A stretch of 64,000 nucleotides of DNA from Stenopsyche tienmushanensis (taxonomy: Eukaryota; Arthropoda; Insecta; Trichoptera; Stenopsychidae). Every line of letters starts with the position of its first letter. The stretch's first letter is position 1. Shown here in pieces: positions 44,836 through 55,402 of this stretch. Under the pieces are notes generated by a model. It was not told the DNA's origin, made no database searches, and saw only the letters and a list, made by a program, of their open reading frames with translations. A program made the position numbers and the translations under genes. Where the stretch lies: positions 124,001 to 188,000 of the forward strand of contig WACJ01000048.1 in NCBI GenBank assembly GCA_008973525.1. The letters run 5' to 3'.

Positions 44836-47800
44836 CTTACCTCTTTAAGGGGGATTTTTGGTACATTCTATCACAATTATTTGAAGTTATGCGGTTTTCA
44901 AAAATAATGGAACCTATCCTTCAGTTTTCTATGTAGTTCAAGTCTTTTCAAGTCTTGTAGTTCAAGAACGTATCTATAGCATAAAAGCAGAATCAAGTGT
45001 ATATAAGAAAGTAAATACGACAATATTATTTATGTAGAATATAATAAGCTTATAAATTCATTACACTTGACCTTTAAGTGACAAAATTGTTAGGGTTTAA
45101 ATTTCTATCATTAAAGAAATTCTATAATCTCTGGTGTAAATTATTACTTCAATTTACATATAATTCACATTCGACACGCTCATTCTGGTAGCCTGCAGGC
45201 TGAATAACTCTCCAGAAGCTTAAAAAAACGATAGATTCATTTCTTATTATTTTTAGATGTCATAAATATTATCAATAAATACCAGAATTCATACGAGATT
45301 TTCTCAAAAAAGGAAGATTTATTTATGGCATTTTCCCTATATAATAAAATTAAAATAAGGCTGAATAGGGATTTATAGTTGGGAAAGTATTTATGTGTAA
45401 GGGCGTTGATTTCAACATTTTCAATTGTAAATTATTCTATATATATATATCAATACAAGCAGGAAATTTGCATCTAATCAAGGCTTAAACTCAAACTTTT
45501 ATAATAAGGGTGTATAATCTAATCAACTATTTGAACAGCCCATACGATTATGTCACTTTATATTTTAATATTATTTGATAGAAATATTTTGCATATTTTC
45601 AACATATACCAATAGCAAATTATAATCAATATGTATATGTTTATGAGAGGCACATAACTATAAGATTTATTTTAGTATACAAACCAGACAGTCATTGTTC
45701 TCTGATTTATGTATCTAGTCGACAAAACGACAAATCTCAAATTTCCATATTATCCAAACTATCACGAATTTATTCATTAGCATTCATTCCCACCCACTGA
45801 CATAGGACAAAAACGAAACACACGTCAATCCAGACGCTCACGAGCCCTCCCTCCCACGGGAGGAGTAAACAAGGCGAATTAATATTGTGTGACTTTCTTA
45901 ATCCATGTAAACGGCGACGGAACATCCTGAATATTTTAGCGTTCCGGTTGTGTCCTGGAAGGGAGGTTAAATTTAAGCGACCCTTTGATATTTAGTCGCC
46001 GGATGATGTGGACCAGAACAAACGGACGATAAATGTTTCACATGTACTCAGACGAGAAGGGTCGCAACCTTTTATGGTGAGCTTAAATTTTTGCGAGAGA
46101 GGAGGAAAGAATTCCGCTCGGAGATGACTAACCGATTCTGCGACTGTCAAAGGACGAACTAAAGCAACAAGGACTACGCTAACCTTTGAGCAGACCTCGC
46201 ATAAATGACCTTTGATTTTCCAACAAACGTAGAATTAAGCATGCGAAAAAAGAGAAAAAGAAACAACAGCATTTGTGTTAAAGTTAGATTTTCATATAAT
46301 TTTTGTAAATGCGATCAAAATCAATGATAAACCCGGTTAAATGGTAAATAAATTGCGCGCTTGATTGATACAATCATCGATCAATCTATATAATGATGCC
46401 ATTATCGATAATTGGTTGATGGTTGAGCTATTTCCTTGATTAAAATGTACAGTTCGATAGGCAAATTATATCTTCGCACTCAGAGGGTAGTTTTAATTTG
46501 ATAATTTGATTTTAACCCTTTGCGCTGCTATATTTAGGCTGTCTAGGATATTCTTTAACGTGGCATCTAGTGACAAATTTGATGCATGGTTCTAATAAGC
46601 TTTGAATATTTATGATCTTAATTGGATTATTACGACGTCGTGGATGTGCAAAGTTCTGTAATTGTAGTCTAATTTGCGAAACGGATTAGCAATACTTCTT
46701 AAACAGATTTTGCTTTAGATTTAGTAATTTAAAATGTATCACTTGACATATTTGTAAATAAAAATATCGAATTTTTCGCAAAGAAAACCATTATATTAAC
46801 GAAATGACGCTTGAGACTAATTTTTCAGTTCACACTGCAATAAATTTATTTAATATTTTTATATTTTGAAAATTGTATTGTATATATCTTATAATGTATG
46901 GTAACTTTTACTTGCAAGATGCTTGGAATGGCAGTAAGCATAGTTAGCTTTTAAAGCAAAATTCTCATAGTAAATCAACGAAAATCTTACTTTAAAAAAT
47001 AAACTATGATAATATAGCTTAGATTCTACAAAAATATAAATGATAATCTTCAAAAATACATGATATAAAAGCATTTAAAACATCAATAATGCCACACAAA
47101 CTATCTTTTCATTGTTATATGGTGATTTTTTAAACCCTTTTAATGGATTTATAAATGCAAGACTTGACTTGGTTAGGCTTATCCTAATCATTTAAAAATG
47201 CAATATTTCGATTTGTGTTGCTTAAAATTGATATGCATATGATCCATGAATCTAAGGGTGGATTATATCAAAGAGCCTCCAACATTACAAACACTTTCTT
47301 TCATTGATATTTCCCTAATCTCCCTTAAATTCATCAGAACGCCCCATGAATATTTCATGCTGTTTCCATTAAATTTTATTAAAATATTCTCAGTACGCCA
47401 GATATAGATTTCGAATTATCCTCTTATATTCAAAGCACGATTAGGGACTTTTATCGTCGGGAGGAAAAGTCACGTTCTCGACGTGTTTACGTTGAGGAAA
47501 CACCAGAAACCTATCAATTGACATCTCAGAAGCGAAAAGGTCAACTCGACACACGGGTGTGTCCCTATGCAAAGTCATCACCGCCCCCAGTTTCAAACAG
47601 TATTAACACTACACGAATATTTGATATTCCAATTATAGTATATCATGTGATGCGATAACTACCCTCCCAAGTGCTCTTGTCGCAGACTATGGGATAAGAT
47701 AAATGATAATTAGCCCCATTCATATCATCATGCATTGATTTCGAGCGAAATCTATATTTGCACTGAGATTGCTTTATTTAATGCAGTGTCAAATGATAAG

Positions 47801-48637
47801 GATTGAGTAATAAAAATACATGTAGGTTGAACTTCGTACAGCATATATGAAGTTTTCAATGGCTGGGAACAGCTTGTTTTTGGAAGAAAATGAAGAATTT
47901 TGCAGCTGTGGCATCCGTGTTATTATCTAAGACTCTAAACTGAATGAAAATTCTTCAAAGTTGCGCTTTTGAAAGTTTCTTATCGAAGTCAAATTGTGTA
48001 TTTTTTATATTGCCTTAACGAATTAGACGAGAGCTTTCTACAATGTAAAATACAACTTGTCAAAGGCGCCAAAACATTATAAAATACTCGCACTGTGCAA
48101 TACAATCTTATTGTTATAGTTTTGTTTGCAAAAATATACATCTTAATTAGAATAGTTCATTATGTATTCATAAGCGAATGGTCTTCTATTTTAGTCACGT
48201 TTCGTTAAATATAAGGGACGTTTTTGAAAAAAAAATCTACTCTGATAAAGCCATTGTTTTTAGAGGCACTATTTTATGAAGTTGTATGAAAAGTGTAAAA
48301 AAATGAGCATTAACTCCGTGAATACGTTTATGTATTTTTCAAACGCAGTAGCCCAAGTTGCTATGCTATTTTTTGCTCAAAAATGCAATAAGACCATGTC
48401 GAGTTTTACTGTTAGCGAGATAATTGGTTCGAACTTTGAATAGGGGATGAATGAAAAATAAACTCTAGAATTTAAATTTTACAATACATCGAATGGCCGG
48501 AGGCAGACAAGTTTGAATCGGAGCTACAAAAAAATATGAAAGTTTTCATACGAAAAATATATGCTTTCTGGTTAATTTGATTAACATCCCTCCAGACGAA
48601 GTTCTGGGAAACCTTCATCTGAAAGCTCGATGAATCT

Positions 48638-48668
<31 letters not shown>

Positions 48669-49562
48669 GACTTGTATTAAATCGTTTTAATTGGAACGAT
48701 GACATTGTTTTAATCCCGATAACATTCTGTTCTGAGGGTGACATTAATCGCAAATAAATTTTCACGATGAAAATCGCTCTGATATATATTATCTAAAGCG
48801 TTCCCAGTGTCGCAGATTTATTTTATGCGATAGTTTCGGCAATTCGACTATCTCTTAGCAGATCTCCAGAGATGAGAAAAGTGAGGACGTTAAGAATAGA
48901 TATAATTTCAACATTCCTTCTCGAGGCTTCATATTTTTAGTTTGATAAATATACGACTTCTATCTTGACTAACTTTATTATATTATGTTACATTATGTCT
49001 TAATATATCTAATGTTAATACAAAATATTCTTATATTTCTAGTAGTATAAATCAATCGAAGCATTTTTTAACATAACAATCACTTTTATTGGGATTTAAT
49101 ATTATTATATTTATGTATTTTTATCTTTGATATTTTATCAAACTTTGAATATGATAGATCTTCTTGGATATGTTATTTGAAGCCATATTTTTAATGTATT
49201 TAAAAGAATAAATAAGGATACGTCAATGATGTTAAAATTTGATATCAACCATATGCCCGGTAATAGATAATTATATAGCTTAAATAGTAATAGATGAAGA
49301 TTTAGTATTAGATAAATTGGTTAACCGTATGTGAAAAATGAACTAGAAAATTATTTTATGTAATTATCTTCAAACTTAAGCTGATTTAAATAATTGTATA
49401 ATTTTATCGTTAACATAAGAAAATATTCCATTCAAAATTATACAACTTTTATAGCAAATTTGCATGATCTACAAAGTCAAAATTGAGTGAACTTTGATTA
49501 GTTTACGTTTAAATATAATAATAGATATCTATGGTTATAACTGACATCAATCGAACTTATAT
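44836..49562. other. Long AT-rich stretch without recognised genes
   Basis: The only items I can name are TTAACCCTTTGCGCTGC at 46513-46529, which looks like a solitary piggyBac-type end, and the (AT)n run at 48638. The patch 45780-46200 is less AT-rich and apparently single-copy. No exon or domain is supported. Confidence 0.35.
48638..48663. repeat. (TA)n microsatellite, 13 units
   Basis: An uninterrupted alternating TA run of 26 bp. Confidence 0.9.
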
Positions 49563-49690
49563 TAACACATCACTCAATAAGTTTGTAGGTTTTTTTAAAT
49601 TTTCTTTTAAACATTTTCCTGTTTCATTTGGGGTCGTTTTTTGCGATTTTTTAAAAAAATCCTATGAACTTATTGAGTGATGTCTTGTGT
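49563..49690. mobile_element. Small mariner-type foldback MITE, about 128 bp
   Basis: Left end ACATCACTCAATAAGTTTGT and right end, reverse-complemented, ACATCACTCAATAAGTTCAT continue into AGG(T/A)TTTTTT, giving roughly 30 bp inverted repeats around an about 60 bp centre. The terminus is that of the element at 29867-30066 and of the fragment at 51822. Confidence 0.8.
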
Positions 49691-51560
49691 AAAAATAAAT
49701 TGATAACAAAATAAGCTGATTAAAATCAACTGAAGCTAATCAGCTATATAAAATATATCCAAAATCGCACAAAAAAAGTTAATAAAAAACTGGAAAACAA
49801 TTAGGCAATTAAAAATTAAAAAATCTTTTTAAAACATTTTTTGACTTTATTTGCTCCCTTAGATAAGAAAAGTCCTTAACGGGAACCTTTGATTTGCCAA
49901 CAAATCAAATATAAGGTTAAGCTTGCGACTGCAGCGGTCTCAGAGCCGTTGGGGCGCAATCTGGATTGGAATTAGCTATAAAATAATTTAGAAGATTAGA
50001 TGTATTAATAATTTCAATTAATCATCTTTTAATAAATCTTTTTATACTTAGAATAATCCTTTTCTGACTTAACCATATGCGGATATTAATGGGAATTCTT
50101 TTCAGTGAAAAGTTTCCTATGGAGATTACCCATTTCCGATGATGTATATGATACATTAAGAGCAAAAAATAAATAAATTCATCATCTTTACAAGTGTTTG
50201 AATTGATATTTGTATTCGATTGATAATAATATATGATAGGTATTGATGGTGGGAGTTTGTCGATGGCTGGTCGTCCCTAATGCGACCAGAAGACACTTGA
50301 TCTGCGAATCCCTAATGGGAAAACTTTATTGTATCAGCATTCAATTGACTATCGTAAGAATCTTTCAGAGCGTGTTTTATGTGCGTAAATATCACCGTTC
50401 CTGTTTATCGTTTGGATTTATTCAACCATCTCTTTTGCTTTGTCGACATCATTACGCCTTTTATGGCCGAATTGCTTTCACGGCAGAAAGAGAACTTTTT
50501 GCGGCGCTCATGACTCATTTTATGGAGCGATTTTAAATTGCAAATTACGAACCAGATTCGGGGAATATCTCCACTGCGCCCCGAAATTATTGTATAATTT
50601 CATTGGGGGTGGAAAACGTCTTAAATATGATGCGGAGAGTGGCCTGTTTTTTGAAGGTGTAATTGGGCGATCTGTTTACTTCATTCAGACACCCAAACAA
50701 TGCCCAATTTGCGAATAAATCACAATTTCAAAATTAGCATACTTTTTAAGCGGACGAGTTTATTTTTGAACGGCGCGCTGTTTTACCGACCCTCGCGCTA
50801 AACGTCAAACTCACTCTCGGGCACTTTTTCCGCGTTCATTAAAACTAAGCGTCTATATATTACACAGATTACATCTCTTTTTCGCGTTTCTTTCTTCCTT
50901 TTTTCAGCATAATTAAATTTGGCAAGAAAAAGCGGGTTCACCTTAGATGGCTAGCTTTTTAATTAAAATATCAAACGCGCTAATAATTAATTCAGCCCCT
51001 CCGGACTATGTGTTTTCAAGTAACTTCGATTAATCAAATATTATTAATTATGCTGTGTACCTTTTATTAATGATCGGCGAATGAAAATGCTAATTTGATT
51101 TTTCTTTTATGAAACGTAATCGATATGCTTTGGGTATCAGCAAATCGGAAATAACAAACAACTAAAGTACCATTAAGCACAAACGTGTGTTTTGAGTGCC
51201 AAATATTACAATTAATTAAATGAAGATGCCCAAAAAATATCTTTACATTAATATATCTATGATAATAAAAAAATAATGATTGAATGTTTAAAACGCAATA
51301 AATGAAATAGTATTTGAGATTACAGTAATATTTTAAAATCTATATCGGATTTGTTAAATGGATTATTTGATGTTTAAGATGTGAATATAAGTTTAAGATC
51401 ATTTTCTTTGGTTTATGGTAAAAAATCTTGGTTTATGGTAAAAAACAATATCAAAACATTATTTGTTTTGATATTGTAAGTAAACGGCAGTCTACCACGA
51501 TGATGTTATTGCCGATATTTATAATTTTTTTAATACCTATTAACTATTGACTATATGTAT
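49691..51560. other. Non-coding stretch with an island at about 50240-51060
   Basis: The island is less AT-rich, apparently single-copy, and ends in dense homeodomain-type words (TTTAATTAAA, TAATAATTAATT, ATTAATTATG at 50960-51055). It lies 1-2 kb upstream of the host exon, so an enhancer of that gene is plausible. Frames at 50243-50718 show no domain. Confidence 0.35.
51446..51476. repeat. Perfect 13 bp inverted repeat, 5 nt loop
   Basis: CAATATCAAAACA, loop TTATT, TGTTTTGATATTG. Just before it TTGGTTTATGGTAAAAAA is tandemly duplicated (51409-51446). Function unknown. Confidence 0.7.
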
Positions 51561-51795
51561 AAAGATGAATGTCTGTTATTCGCTTGTCCCGTATACGTTC
51601 CTATACCTTTCATCAGATTGTGATGAAACTTTGGGGATTATAGTATATATTTTCGTGAATGTTATAGAATATATATAAATATACTACAAGTACTATTTGT
51701 GTATGCAATTTGTTTTGCGAGACGTTTAACGGGCGCACCATATTGGCGCATATTGGTCTGGGAAAGTGAAGCGAAACGTAAACTACTTGTTGATT
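51560..51795 (+). repeat. Dispersed repeat family F, copy 1
   Basis: About 230 bp matching the reverse complement of 59770-60000: CCTATACCTTTCATC, GATTGTGATGAAACTTTGGG, GAGACGTTTAACGGGCGCAC, TTGGCGCATATTGGTCTGG, AAAGTGAAGCG. Similar words are frequent in insect repeats of uncertain class, possibly Helitron-derived; I cannot decide. Confidence 0.6.
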
Positions 51796-51814
51796 GTTAT
51801 AAATTGATGAATAT

Positions 51815-52045
51815 TAGACACTTAATAAATTACTCAATAAGTTCGTAGGATGACATATAGTTGGCGCCACTATTAAAATATCCATACGATTTTTAGAAGG
51901 TATAAACCAATTTAGTTTACAAGTTTTTAGGGACGCTACTTTAATGGGGAAAAATATTGTTCAAGTGCAGCAATGGTTTAACAAGTATTATTTGGATTGT
52001 TTTCATCTTTCAAAACGAATGATCAAAAATTATGCTATTAATGTA
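51815..52045 (+). mobile_element. Mariner-type 5' end with transposase N-terminal remnant
   Basis: TACTCAATAAGTTCGTAGGA followed by TGAC (51822-51845) is the same terminus as at 29867 and 49563. Downstream in + frame NIVQVQQWFNKYYLDCFHLS corresponds to the ...WFNKYYPDSAPS... helix-turn-helix start of this mariner group. The rest of the gene is missing. It ends about 60 bp before the splice acceptor of the host exon, so a transposon forms the 3' end of that intron. Confidence 0.6.
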
Positions 52046-52090
52046 TTTATGATTATGAAAATTCACAAAGAATTATATGAAATAATATTT

Positions 52091-52201
52091 ATTATTGTTT
52101 CAGGTCCTTGAAAGACTCAAACGATATCTTAACAGCGAAGGAGCACCGACGATGACATGAAAATGTGATTCAAGCTAAAAGTTCACCGGCTTACTTTTAC
52201 A
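52091..52201 (+). promoter_or_regulatory. Splice acceptor and 5'UTR part of the host exon
   Basis: TTATTGTTTCAG at 52092-52103 is a good acceptor (pyrimidine run, CAG), so the exon starts at 52104. The stretch 52104-52201 is then untranslated: TGA at 52166-52168 is in frame with the ATG at 52202 and there is no in-frame ATG between. An upstream untranslated exon must exist, and its location is not known. Confidence 0.65.
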
Positions 52202-52826
52202 ATGCTTCCCAAATGCATGCCGCCAAGCGACTACTATCCTTCTTCCAGACGCAAAAGCACCGACATAAAAAAATACGCAAAAAATAGATGCAGACACGGC
52301 CACAAAGATAGATGGAGATGCTTAGACGTAGCGAGCCTCAGGAGAAAGCTTTCCCCGAAAATATGTCGCTTTATAGTGATAGTCACTCTCGCAATCCTGC
52401 TGCCTAGATGCTGCAAAGCTTTTAGCCTCAACCATGGCGGCTTTTCTAATGGCGACCCGGCTCCCGGAAGATCCCCCGGTCCTCCGAGGGGTGCCGATTT
52501 CAGCTCCGATGAATATCTCCAAGTGAACTTTGACGAATACTCGGACGATGCGAATCATTCGAACGAAAGTGTGATCAGCGAAGTTAAGAATGCGACAATA
52601 CCGCCGCCAATTACAGCCAGACCCGAGTCCATAGCGAAAGAGACTGCTTCTAAAGAGCATACCGACGGTGAACAGAGTGCTAAGGAAGACGCTTGCAAAT
52701 ACAAAGACAGCAAGTTCGACGGGGACGTGAAGGTGATAGAAGTCGACGAAAGCAGCCTGAATCTGAATTTCAGCCATTCCGTATTCAAATCTACTGTTGA
52801 GCTGGTTAGAGGATTGACTTACGAAG
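52202..52826 (+). CDS. First coding exon of an unrecognised membrane or secreted protein (partial)
   Basis: The exon gives 208 complete codons plus one base (phase 1) before the donor AAG|GTGAGTG at 52826/52827; the open frame that runs on to 52873 is intron read-through. Residues 1-54 are basic with several Cys and many Lys/Arg. Residues 55-70 (CRFIVIVTLAILLPRC) are the only hydrophobic segment, fitting either a signal anchor of a type II membrane protein or a late signal peptide cut near CCKA-FS. Residues 75-165 are Gly/Pro-rich, then acidic and Ser/Thr-rich, with N-glycosylation sequons at N118, N121, N130 and N189. The exon ends in a more conserved-looking segment, NLNFSHSVFKSTVELVRGL. 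The frame is GC-richer than its surroundings and uses normal codons. I do not recognise the family: a secreted or Golgi protein with an unstructured stem is likely, but this is inference. The start is supported by the upstream in-frame TGA. Confidence 0.75.
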
Positions 52827-52832
52827 GTGAGT
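52824..52832 (+). promoter_or_regulatory. Splice donor of the host exon
   Basis: AAG|GTGAGT matches the metazoan donor consensus nearly perfectly. No matching acceptor with a coding exon in the right phase was recognised downstream. Confidence 0.75.
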
Positions 52833-55227
52833 GTTTTTTTTTCTTACAATACAGTACATTTATAATACCATGAATTTTTCATACTTGAGTCTTGTAACAC
52901 ATCTGTGACGTTCGAACGCTGATTTATTCATACACACTTTCACAAAGGAAGAAAAAACCGACGAGGCAATCAACATTGCCGTATCATAAATTACTAATGA
53001 TCAGCTTAAAACCAATTACAATCGTTAGTTAGCTTAGAATTCTTAAGCAAATATAATGATTATCCAACACAAGGCCACCAAATATGTTTTAATCAATAAT
53101 TAATATTACAAGTGATTGATAATGTGCTAATAAAACTTCAATAGTTCAAGAATATTTACACACTAACTTATTGTATTTTGCAGCAACCGGGAAAATGTTT
53201 AGTTGTATTTTTGTGTTAATATAATATGTTATCTTCGCTACTTTTATGCAGAATTTGTGTGATTATATTCATCTGATAATACAGTAATCTTTACTCTTTG
53301 TAGTCCTATTGATAATATACAAAATATTGTTACCAAGCCAAATTTTAGCTTATTATCTTAATTTAATATTATGTATTTTATACATCTCATCTCTTTCTAG
53401 ATATTTGTAACGTACACAGACTGCTTATATGATTATTAAAAAATAAGGGAGAAGATATGCATAATTATTCTAGAATTTACATTTTTAATACAATAAAAAC
53501 ATTAAAACAATGCAAAAATTTAAACCAAAACGAAAAAAATAAAAATAACAAGACCTGTTATTTTATCCAAGATATGACCTTAAATGTCATTTATTTCGCA
53601 TCAATGTTTGAATCATAGATAGCGACATTCTTTCTATATTTTTTAAAGATGTTATTTACATTCCTGGAAAAGGAAAACATGATTGTTTCTGAATATTATA
53701 TTTTTTATATAAAACCATTCACACAATACATGTAATTGTTTGTATATTTTCTGCCATCAAAATATTTGCTTACTGCAATAACGTATTGGATATCTGTAAA
53801 AGAGAATGCGTTGTTGATGTTAGACTTTCTATAAGAAACGCTGTCATTGTAAATGATTGATCATTTATTGATGATCAAAGAATACAAAATCTTTTCAATT
53901 GAATGCTATTAAAAAATAATTTTAAATGATATTTGAGAGCTTTAATTTTAATATGTATCTTGAAAAATTTTGACCTTCAAATGAGTAACGTTAATTGGTT
54001 GATGTTTTAATGTACTGACTACTCTGATTGGTTTGAATTTAATTTGTCTGTGATATTGTCGACGAATACCGTTCGATTGATATTAAAAAAAATTACACTA
54101 TTAAGGCGTCACGCTTCAAAATGAATCAATGTTTAATGCATTTTTCTAGTAAATATCAGATGTTCGCTTTCATTCGCGCGCGCGGCTAGCGCACGCGTGC
54201 GAACGAGACAGCGCGCCGGACATTTGCATAAAAGCTTATTATTCATTAATTTGCTTGACAATTATTTTCGTCGAATAAATAAAATCGAGCAGGCGTTGGT
54301 GGCTGAATTTATGTTTGACGCGCAATAACGAATTTATACCTATAATTTACGCCGGGAAGAAAAATGCGTACACATCGAAACGGATTTTTCCAATAACATT
54401 TCAAAACAAATTGATTTGTAAATTGAGCGTAACAAAAGCTGTCAAAACCTTTCTCAGCAGAGAATTCGAGGCGGTAAAGCGCTCCTCACTTGCGTATTCA
54501 ATTATTACTTTTCTTCGGAATCTTTTCGAAAATTTTAAATTAGTGTTTGACACGTTTATCGATATTTCTTCTGTTGCGTCGATAAATAATTCATGCATAT
54601 CTGATTCTTCATTCAGATATTGCTTTTTAAGCGGCGAATGTACGCCGTCGGTCCTAAATAAAATAAAAAATCTATTATATCGTAATGCGCAAAGATTATT
54701 AACGATTTATTTTCAACCCCTTAACGTCGCTATTTTTTTTTCGATTGTTTATGAGTGTTTAACCTTTGACTTGATCGCACAGTTTTCTCATTGAGAAAGA
54801 GGATTTTTTTTCCTCAGCGCTAATGGATTTATATCGGCTTAAGTGTCCCGCTGGAGAAAATGTATTTAAGAGTATTAATCAAGGATGGAGTAATTTAATT
54901 TTCTTTTTTTCTGTCTTTAAAAAAAAATACAGAAAATGATATACTCTCTTACACGCAAAAAACATTTGAGAGCATTTTAAAAACTATTTATACAAAATGC
55001 AATTTTTAAGATACCATAATTCATAATTTATTGAAACAAAATATATACATTGTTAAACATATCCTCCTTAACATAAAAATATGAAACAAACATATAATAG
55101 AATTTAACCCAAATATTTACCAACAAATTATAAAACATAAAATGAAGTTATCCTCGGCATCTATAGTAGATTTGGGCGGTCCGGTCTTTTCCTGCCTTTC
55201 AAAGTCCCAGTCTCCTGGTGCCATATA
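52827..55227 (+). other. Probable intron; island with CpG cluster at about 54150-54790
   Basis: Follows the donor at 52827. At 54173-54220 about a dozen CpG fall in 48 bp (CGCGCGCGCGGC, GCACGCGTGCG, GCGCGCCGG), followed at once by the octamer ATTTGCAT (54222-54229) and TAAT words. The 159-codon + frame at 54315-54794 has no domain and lacks an acceptor, so I read the island as possible regulatory DNA inside the intron. Confidence 0.35.
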
Positions 55228-55400
55228 CAGTGGAACCTCGATAAACCGTTCCCGCATAATACGTTTTCCCGGATGGACCGTTCATTTTTTATAGTCCCGT
55301 CAAACAATTATTATATGAAGCTTTCCCGCATTCACCGTTTCCCGCAATTACCGTTTTTTTTTCAGGGTCCCTTGGAAAACGTAAAATCGAGGTTTCACTG
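55228..55400. mobile_element. pogo/Tigger-like MITE, 173 bp, with TA duplication
   Basis: TA at 55226-55227 and 55401-55402. Left end CAGTGGAACCTCGATAAACC, right end reverse-complemented CAGTGAAACCTCGATTTTAC. CAGTG(R)AACCTCGAT is the familiar pogo/Tigger terminus. The interior has repeated TTTCCCGCA/TTCCCGCA words and no transposase. Confidence 0.85.
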
Positions 55401-55402
55401 TA

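Noticed and set aside
52322..52777. 151-codon frame antisense to the host exon
   Set aside because: Shadow of the + strand exon, which has splice sites and sensible composition.
54315..54794. 159-codon + strand frame in the probable intron
   Set aside because: No acceptor with matching phase, no domain, and repeated low-complexity Phe/Ser/Leu composition; it lies in an island that looks regulatory.
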